NCBI GenBank assembly: GCA_017558545.1
Contig: JAFYUG010000097.1
Coordinates: forward strand, 1 to 10,886
DNA length: 10,886 nucleotides
Reading direction: 5' to 3'
Origin: Oscillospiraceae bacterium
GTDB lineage: Bacteria > Bacillota > Clostridia > Oscillospirales > Oscillospiraceae
A model generated the notes under the pieces. It was not told the DNA's origin. It searched no databases and saw only the letters and a program-made list of their open reading frames with translations. The translations under genes and the position numbers were made by a program. The number at the start of each line of letters is the position of its first letter. Positions within the stretch are counted from its first letter, which is position 1. Below, piece by piece: positions 6,557 through 10,886 of this stretch.

Positions 6557-7588
6557 ATGGCAATGTTTCTGGAAGGAAAGCTTGGCGTTGGTATTCGCGG
6601 CACCGGTCAGGTAGCTGTGCAGCACGCCGAGGCTATTGCGGCTAATCCCTATGTTTATGTTGCAGCTGTATGCGGCCGCAGCAAGGAAAAGGCTCAGCTT
6701 CTTATTGATAAGCTGGCCCCCGGCGCAAAAGCATATGATAATTACGAGGATATGCTTTGCGATGCCAAGGTTGATATAGTTGTTGAGTGCATGCCCAACT
6801 ATCTCCATGCAGAGGATAGCCTTCTGGCCTTCAAGGCAAAGAAGCACCTTGTCCTTGAAAAGCCCGTTGGAATTACTCCCGAGGAAGTGGACGCCCTTTA
6901 TAAGGCTGCCACTGCCAGCGAGCAGAAAACTGTTGTCAGCTTCCTGTGTCGTTGGGTGCCTCTGGTTGCAAATCTGAAAATTTTGGTGGATTCCGGCGCA
7001 ATCGGCGATGTTTATTATGCAGGTGCCGACTATTGGCACGGCATTAAGCCCACTTTCTCCAGCTATCCCTGGATACGCAAAAAGGAATTTGCCGGCGGCG
7101 CCATGATAACCGGCGGCTGCCATGCTGCTGATATAGCCCGCTATCTCAACGGTGAAGTGGCCGAGGTCTGCGCATTTGCCACCCGTGCCCGTGATGACTT
7201 TGATTTTGACACAACCCTCTCCGCATCCGTCCGCTTCGTAAACGGCAGCGTGGGTCGTCTTTCTGCCTGCCTTGACGGTTTGGCATATCCCTACCAGTTC
7301 AATATTGATGTCCTTGGCACCAAGGGCGCCATTCGCAATGGCAAGCTTTATTCCAAGGAGCTTTTCCCCTATCAGGATGATTGGGTAAATCTGCCTATGA
7401 TAGAGCCCAACTCCGGCTCCGTTGACCATCATCCCTTCAAGCAGGAATGGGATGAGTTCGTAAGCTCCATTGTTAACGGCACTCCTGTACGCAGCACCGT
7501 TGCCGATGCCTGCCGTTCCATGGATATAGCGCTGGCAGTAACCGAGTCCGCATTGACGGGCAAGAGTGTCCTTGTAAAGCAGCGCTGA
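6557..7588 (+). CDS. Gfo/Idh/MocA-family NAD(P)-dependent oxidoreductase, first copy
   Basis: This 343-residue protein is of standard length for sugar/inositol dehydrogenases of the Gfo/Idh/MocA family. The N-terminal Rossmann domain (about 8-128) carries the dinucleotide loop GIRGTG (12-17). C39-G40-R41-S42 at the end of the second strand suggests NADP(H) preference, because arginine there often contacts the 2'-phosphate. The family EKP motif (101-103) provides K102. The C-terminal substrate domain holds GGAMITGGCHAADIARYL, in which H189 and D192 match the usual catalytic region. It is expected to oxidise or reduce a hydroxyl/keto group on a sugar, inositol or glycoside. GGAGGTGA (6540-6547) lies 9 nt before the ATG, within the end of the ATPase gene, indicating coupled translation. 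The specific substrate cannot be read from the sequence. Confidence 0.92.
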   Translation: MAMFLEGKLGVGIRGTGQVAVQHAEAIAANPYVYVAAVCGRSKEKAQLLIDKLAPGAKAYDNYEDMLCDAKVDIVVECMPNYLHAEDSLLAFKAKKHLVLEKPVGITPEEVDALYKAATASEQKTVVSFLCRWVPLVANLKILVDSGAIGDVYYAGADYWHGIKPTFSSYPWIRKKEFAGGAMITGGCHAADIARYLNGEVAEVCAFATRARDDFDFDTTLSASVRFVNGSVGRLSACLDGLAYPYQFNIDVLGTKGAIRNGKLYSKELFPYQDDWVNLPMIEPNSGSVDHHPFKQEWDEFVSSIVNGTPVRSTVADACRSMDIALAVTESALTGKSVLVKQR

Positions 7589-7598
7589 GGATAATAAA

Positions 7599-8348
7599 AT
7601 GCCTGAATATCTCGTAAAAAACATGACCGCCGCGGAGCTTAAGCGCCGTGCCGCTGAATCCAAAGCCATTATTTTGCCTTTGGCATCGGTGGAAATTTTG
7701 GGCGCCCATGGCCCCGTAGGTTTGGATCTTGAGGTGGCTGAAGCTGTCAGCGGTGAAATTGCCCGCCTCAGCGGCTGCCTTGCTGCTCCCGCTGTGCCCT
7801 ATGGCGACACTTTGGAGTTTGATGGCATGGATGGCACCGTCCATGTGCCCGTGAATGTGCTGGAAGAATATATTTACGCCGTTGCCAGGAGCTATCTCAC
7901 AAGCTGCGGCGCCAAGGCTATTGTATTCTTCAATGTCCATTCCCTTAACGGCACTGCCGCCGCCGCTGTTTGCCGCCGACTGAAAAGCGAGGGCTATACC
8001 GCAGTATGCTCTGAATGGTGGAGCGCAATTGCCTCCGTTTCCATGGAACTTCTTGATACCGGCGCTGCCGGCACGGGCCATGGCGGAGAGCTTATTACCA
8101 GCGTTGCCCTTGCCCTTTGCGGCGACAAGGTGCGCATGGATTTGGCGGAAAATGAGAAGCCTTTGGAAGGTCTCGCAAAGTTTTCCCGCTGGAACGGAAC
8201 TCCCTTTAAGACCTTTGGCAACTTTCGCGAATATTGCCGCGGAGGAGCATGGGGAGATACCGGTTCTGCCAGCGCAGAAAAGGGCAACGAATTCATTAAT
8301 AGAGGCATAGAGGCGGTTGCAGCCTTTATACAGGCAGCTTTGACTTAA
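7599..8348 (+). CDS. creatininase-family protein with altered metal site
   Basis: This 249-residue protein is the usual length for creatininase-family amidohydrolases, a family that includes creatininase, FAPy deformylase and the mycofactocin peptidase MftE. The family signature GSTEQHGPHLPLGTD appears here as ASVEILGAHGPVGLD (29-43). E32 and D43 match creatininase Glu34 and Asp45, but the ligand His36 is replaced by L34. H37 and H114 (NVHSLN, matching the NGHGGN motif) remain, as does the HGGELITS motif (161-168, E164). Creatininase Glu122 corresponds to L116. The protein may therefore bind one metal or act differently. In context it could open an amide, lactam or lactone, or support another step on the imported substrate. 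The ATG is 8 nt after TGAGG, which overlaps the preceding stop codon. A terminator-like hairpin follows it. Confidence 0.85.
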   Translation: MPEYLVKNMTAAELKRRAAESKAIILPLASVEILGAHGPVGLDLEVAEAVSGEIARLSGCLAAPAVPYGDTLEFDGMDGTVHVPVNVLEEYIYAVARSYLTSCGAKAIVFFNVHSLNGTAAAAVCRRLKSEGYTAVCSEWWSAIASVSMELLDTGAAGTGHGGELITSVALALCGDKVRMDLAENEKPLEGLAKFSRWNGTPFKTFGNFREYCRGGAWGDTGSASAEKGNEFINRGIEAVAAFIQAALT

Positions 8349-8353
8349 TAGCG

Positions 8354-8399
8354 AAAGCGTCCGGCAGTCCCATAAATAGGGCGCATGCCGGACGTTTTT
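8354..8399 (+). terminator. intrinsic terminator or attenuator inside the operon
   Basis: A 9-bp perfect stem (CGTCCGGCA 8358-8366 with TGCCGGACG 8386-8394) can extend through a G-U pair and A-T pairs down to 8354/8398. Its 19-nt loop contains a small CCC/GGG hairpin. TTTTT (8395-8399) follows directly. It lies between the creatininase gene and the TIM-barrel gene, only 18 bp before the latter's start codon, so it probably limits expression of the last two genes. Confidence 0.8.
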
Positions 8400-8417
8400 A
8401 AAAGAGAGGTAAAAAAT

Positions 8418-9296
8418 ATGTATAAAACCGCGGTTATCAGCGATGAAATAAGCCAGCATCTCCCAAGCGCTGCTGCTTTGGCAGTTAAGTATGGATTGGA
8501 TGGCCTGGAGATACGCTCTGTAAACGAGCGCAATCCCTTCCAAATGACGGAAGAGGATTTCCACTATGTTAAAAAGGTCTGCGATGCGCATGGCCTTGCT
8601 ATTTGCGCCATAGGCTCACCTCTTTTCAAGTGCACTCTCGGCAATGAGGAAGAATACAAGGCTCATTTGGAAGGTCTGGAGAGATGCATAAAGGCCGCCA
8701 AAATATGGGGCACGAAGCTGATACGCGGCTTTACCTTTTGGCATGAAGAAGCCAGAGAAGGGCTTTTTGAAGAAATTGCCCAAAAGTTTGCCCCTGTCAT
8801 AGCTATGGCAGAGGAGAACGATATAACCATAGTTATAGAGTCTGAGCCCAGTGTTAACACGGATAATATGCGCTCCCTCTATGACTTCATAACTCTTTTG
8901 GATTCTCCCAGAGTTCAGGCGCTGCTTGACCCCGGCAACGAGGTGTCCGACCCCGCCTGCCCGCCGCCCTATCCCGTTGGATATGAGCTGCTCAAGCCCT
9001 ATTTGCGCCATGTGCATCTTAAGGATGCTCTTGTCACCAAAGCCGGCAGCTTTTATGAGCCTGCCCTTATCGGACAGGGCGATGTGGATTACCATGGCTT
9101 TATCAAGGCTCTCAAGGCTGATGGATATGATGGCTGGGTGTCCGTTGAAACCCATTACAGAATGAAAAAATCCTTTGATGAGGAGCAGCTGGCCAAGCCT
9201 CAGGGATCTTCCTTCTCCGATGGCGGCTATGAGGCTACCACAGCATATCTTGATATACTCAGAGATGAATTTGATTGGATGGGAGAAGGGGGCTAA
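8418..9296 (+). CDS. sugar phosphate isomerase/epimerase-like TIM-barrel protein (xylose isomerase-like, AP endonuclease family 2 fold)
   Basis: This 292-residue protein has the (beta/alpha)8 fold shared by IolE/IolI-type inositol enzymes, hexulose epimerases and endonuclease IV. The four expected metal ligands are visible at strand ends: E141 (IVIESEPS), D171 (LLDPGN), H200 (HVHLKD) and E244 (VSVETHY). The N-terminal SDEIS and GLDGLEIRSV motifs are also typical. The family generally binds Mn, Zn or another divalent metal and catalyses isomerisation, epimerisation, dehydration or ketone-driven elimination on sugars, inosose or 3-keto-glycosides. The start is ATG 8418, 8 nt after GAGAGG (8404-8409). 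An in-frame ATG at 8385 sits inside the upstream terminator stem and has no ribosome binding site. It is followed after 4 bp by a second Gfo/Idh gene. This pairing is seen in inositol and keto-glycoside pathways and suggests consecutive steps. Confidence 0.9.
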   Translation: MYKTAVISDEISQHLPSAAALAVKYGLDGLEIRSVNERNPFQMTEEDFHYVKKVCDAHGLAICAIGSPLFKCTLGNEEEYKAHLEGLERCIKAAKIWGTKLIRGFTFWHEEAREGLFEEIAQKFAPVIAMAEENDITIVIESEPSVNTDNMRSLYDFITLLDSPRVQALLDPGNEVSDPACPPPYPVGYELLKPYLRHVHLKDALVTKAGSFYEPALIGQGDVDYHGFIKALKADGYDGWVSVETHYRMKKSFDEEQLAKPQGSSFSDGGYEATTAYLDILRDEFDWMGEGG

Positions 9297-9303
9297 GAAT
9301 TTG
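9286..9303 (+). promoter_or_regulatory. ribosome binding site deciding a TTG start
   Basis: AAGGGGG at 9286-9292 lies within the end of the TIM-barrel gene and 8 nt before TTG 9301. No ATG or GTG is present at the family's expected N-terminus. The rare start and short gap suggest coupled, lower-level translation. Confidence 0.7.
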
Positions 9304-10323
9304 GAAAAGGTTAAATTCGGTATTATAGGCTGCGGCACAATTGCCCGCTTCCATGCAACAGCCATTGAACGCATACCCGATGCTGAGCTTTTCGGCGTGT
9401 ATGATGGCTGGCGTCCCGGCGCGGAGCGCTTTATAACGGAATATCCCGCCCATATTTTTGAAAGCCTTGAGGAGATGCTATCTTGCGAAAATATTGATGT
9501 GGTATGCATCTGCACTCCCAGCGGTCTGCACACGGAGCAAGCTGTTGCAGCCATGAAGGCCGGTAAAAATGTTGTTGTTGAAAAACCCATGAGTCTAAGC
9601 CTTGCAGATGCGGACTTGCTTATAAAAACTGCTGAGGAGACCGGCGCAAAGGTCTGCGTCATTTCCCAGTTCCGCTTTTCCGCTGCCGTGCAGGAAGTGC
9701 GCAGGGCATTGGATGCCGGTGCCTTCGGCAAGGTTGTTTCCGGAAGCCTTTCCATGAAATATTTCCGCAGCCATGAATACTATGCTTCCGGCGGATGGAG
9801 AGGCACCTGGGCCATGGATGGCGGCGGATGCCTTATGAATCAGGGCATCCACGGCATAGATGTTTTCCGCTATCTTATGGGCGAGGTGAAGAGCATAACT
9901 GCTATCACCAAGACTCAAACCAGAAAAATTGAGGTTGAAGACTCCGCGGCGGCCATTCTTGAATTTAAAAATGGTGCGGTCGGAACTATTCAGGGCTCCA
10001 CAACCTGCTATCCCGGCTATCCCAGACGCATAGAAATATGCGGCGAAGAGGGCAGCGTTGTTATGGAAGAGGACAGCATCCTTTCCTGGGATCTCCCCAT
10101 AGAATGCAATCTCCCCGTTGGTGAGGGCGCAAAGAATGTGGCATCCTCCGACCCCAAGGCCATAGATGTAAGCGGCCATGTAAGACAGATAGCCAATCTT
10201 GTTGATGCGGTTAAAAACGGTACGGAGCTTATGGCTCCTGCCACCACCGGACGTCCGCCCCTTGAGGTTATTTTGGGCATCTATGAGTCCTCCGCCAAGG
10301 GTGCAAGAGTGGAGTTTGAATAA
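9301..10323 (+). CDS. Gfo/Idh/MocA-family NAD(P)-dependent oxidoreductase, second copy
   Basis: This 340-residue protein has a canonical Gfo/Idh/MocA layout. The Rossmann loop is GIIGCGTIARFH (7-18), an acidic residue follows the second strand (D35), which favours NAD(H), and EKP (94-96) provides K95. The C-terminal domain carries the catalytic block GGGCLMNQGIHGIDVFRYL with H184 and D187. It is closer to the family consensus than the first copy and is not a recent duplicate of it, since the two share only family motifs. The start is TTG at 9301, 8 nt after AAGGGGG (9286-9292) and 4 bp after the previous stop. The protein then begins EKVKFGIIGCG, exactly where the family starts. An in-frame ATG at 9175 would add 42 unrelated residues inside the previous gene. 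It is the last gene of the operon and probably partners the TIM-barrel enzyme. Confidence 0.92.
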   Translation: MEKVKFGIIGCGTIARFHATAIERIPDAELFGVYDGWRPGAERFITEYPAHIFESLEEMLSCENIDVVCICTPSGLHTEQAVAAMKAGKNVVVEKPMSLSLADADLLIKTAEETGAKVCVISQFRFSAAVQEVRRALDAGAFGKVVSGSLSMKYFRSHEYYASGGWRGTWAMDGGGCLMNQGIHGIDVFRYLMGEVKSITAITKTQTRKIEVEDSAAAILEFKNGAVGTIQGSTTCYPGYPRRIEICGEEGSVVMEEDSILSWDLPIECNLPVGEGAKNVASSDPKAIDVSGHVRQIANLVDAVKNGTELMAPATTGRPPLEVILGIYESSAKGARVEFE

Positions 10324-10408
10324 TATTTGGATTTATCAGGATTATTATCTGATTAATTTTTAAGGACATTTACGATTTTTTCATAATCCTCCCTAAAATT
10401 TCCCTGCG

Positions 10409-10441
10409 AAATCTCCCAGAATCATTTTCTGGGAGATTTTT
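10409..10441 (+). terminator. operon terminator
   Basis: A 13-bp perfect stem (10409-10421 with 10427-10439) encloses a 5-nt loop and runs into TTTTT (10437-10441). It is the strongest hairpin in the region and closes the + strand operon. A weaker 5-bp hairpin (10335-10339 with 10349-10353) followed by TTAATTTTT lies just after the last stop. Bases 10324-10488 otherwise hold no gene. Confidence 0.9.
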
Positions 10442-10449
10442 CTGCCCAT

Positions 10450-10484
10450 AAAAAATCCCGCCTGCCCATTTGGCAGACGGGATT
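10450..10484 (-). terminator. terminator of the GH3 gene
   Basis: On the - strand an AATCCCG/CGGGATT outer stem (10454-10460 with 10478-10484) and a CTGCC/GGCAG inner stem (10462-10466 with 10472-10476) are separated by one mismatch. TTTTTT (10455-10450) follows. It lies 5 bp beyond the GH3 stop codon and makes the two operons convergent. Confidence 0.85.
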
Positions 10485-10488
10485 ATAT

Positions 10489-10886
10489 TTATTTTTTAGC
10501 TGTGCAGCATTCCAGCATGGCCTTGATAAGCCGTCTTGCGCAGCTCTCCACATCGTAGCGGCTGATAATGCCCTTTTTGAGAGATTTTTGAATGCTCCGT
10601 CGGGCGAGGGGAGTGCCGGGCATGATAATGTCATTTCCTGCGGCGCAGGCAAGGTGATCCTTGGCCTCATGGTGGCCGGTTCCAAACCAGTCGGTCATAA
10701 CAACTCCTTCAAAGCCCCATTCATTCCTCAGTACCTTGGTGAGCAAATCGTGGCTGTTGGCGGTGTAAACGCCGTTAATCTTGTTGTAGCTGCTCATAAG
10801 GGCCTTGGCGCCGCCTTCTTCAACGGCAATGCGGAAGCCGCGAAGATAAACTTCGCGCAAAGCTCTCTCGCTGAGATTGCTGGAGG
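10489..10886 (-). CDS. glycoside hydrolase family 3 (beta-glucosidase-like), C-terminal part
   Basis: The reading frame is open from the right edge of the window to TAA at 10489-10491, so this is the last 130 or so codons of a longer gene. The sequence matches the catalytic (beta/alpha)8 domain of GH3 enzymes. It shows SERALREVYLRGF, GGAKALMSSYNKINGVY (the KH/SYN substrate-binding region), LRNEWGFEGVVMTDWFG, where the Asp of TDW is the predicted catalytic nucleophile, and AGNDIIMPG. After the nucleophile there are only about 65 residues. The usual second (alpha/beta)6 and fibronectin-like domains are therefore not downstream. This fits the swapped domain order known in some Ruminococcus-type beta-glucosidases, where the barrel comes last; a truncated protein is the alternative. 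The likely role is hydrolysis of beta-glucosides or related exo-glycosides. It is convergent with the catabolic operon and may supply its substrate, but that link is only positional. Confidence 0.88.
   Translation of the reverse strand, partial: SSNLSERALREVYLRGFRIAVEEGGAKALMSSYNKINGVYTANSHDLLTKVLRNEWGFEGVVMTDWFGTGHHEAKDHLACAAGNDIIMPGTPLARRSIQKSLKKGIISRYDVESCARRLIKAMLECCTAKK

Noticed and set aside
8385..8417. ATG at 8385 as the start of the TIM-barrel gene
   Set aside because: It lies inside the terminator stem and has no ribosome binding site. ATG 8418 has a good site and gives the expected N-terminus.
6554..9755. Three long - strand open frames (6554-7669, 7473-8591, 8616-9755)
   Set aside because: They overlap one another and are antisense to conserved enzymes with intact motifs; none has a recognisable domain.
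1..10886. tRNA or rRNA genes, CRISPR arrays, insertion sequences, attachment sites
   Set aside because: No cloverleaf-type sequence, regularly spaced repeat, transposase-like frame or flanking terminal inverted repeat was found by reading both strands.

Overview
The window looks like chromosomal DNA from an anaerobic gut-type Firmicute (Clostridia, perhaps Oscillospiraceae/Ruminococcaceae). Supporting signs are a surface protein ending in an S-layer homology (SLH) repeat, strong AGGAGG-type ribosome binding sites, a Gram-positive-style lipoprotein solute-binding protein, and a clostridial-type GH3 glycosidase. The taxon is an inference; no marker gene is present.

Layout. 1-239 (+): the C-terminal end of an SLH-repeat protein, closed by a bidirectional hairpin terminator (256-289). 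306-1271 (-): an AraC-family regulator with an N-terminal cupin-like domain. 1272-1446: a divergent control region with a recognisable promoter on each strand and repeated TGCAA/CAATTTAGT motifs. 1447-10323 (+): nine genes on one strand. In order they encode an enolase-superfamily enzyme, two paralogous ABC permeases, an NMT1/THI5-type lipoprotein solute-binding protein, a NitT/TauT-type ABC ATPase, a Gfo/Idh/MocA oxidoreductase, a creatininase-family protein, a xylose-isomerase-like TIM-barrel protein and a second Gfo/Idh/MocA oxidoreductase. A strong terminator (10409-10441) closes this run. 10489-10886 (-): the C-terminal part of a GH3 glycoside hydrolase with its own terminator.

How it may work. 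The genes read as one regulated uptake-and-catabolism unit. The cupin-AraC protein senses a ligand and controls the divergent operon. A complete ABC importer (lipoprotein, two different permeases, ATPase) brings in a small substrate. Five cytoplasmic enzymes then process it. Two NAD(P)-dependent dehydrogenases, a metal-dependent TIM-barrel isomerase/epimerase, a metal-dependent enolase-type epimerase/dehydratase/cycloisomerase and a creatininase-type amidohydrolase or lyase suit a polyhydroxylated, sugar-, inositol- or glycoside-like compound with a possible amide or lactam bond. I cannot name the substrate. The pairing of an NMT1/THI5-type importer, usually annotated for thiamine precursors, nitrate, sulfonates or riboflavin, with sugar-type enzymes is the most interesting feature of the window.

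Expression appears graded inside the operon. Hairpins precede the solute-binding protein gene, and terminator-like hairpins follow both that gene and the creatininase gene. The solute-binding protein gene also has a distinct codon usage (no ATA isoleucine codons) compared with its ATA-rich neighbours, which suggests much higher expression.
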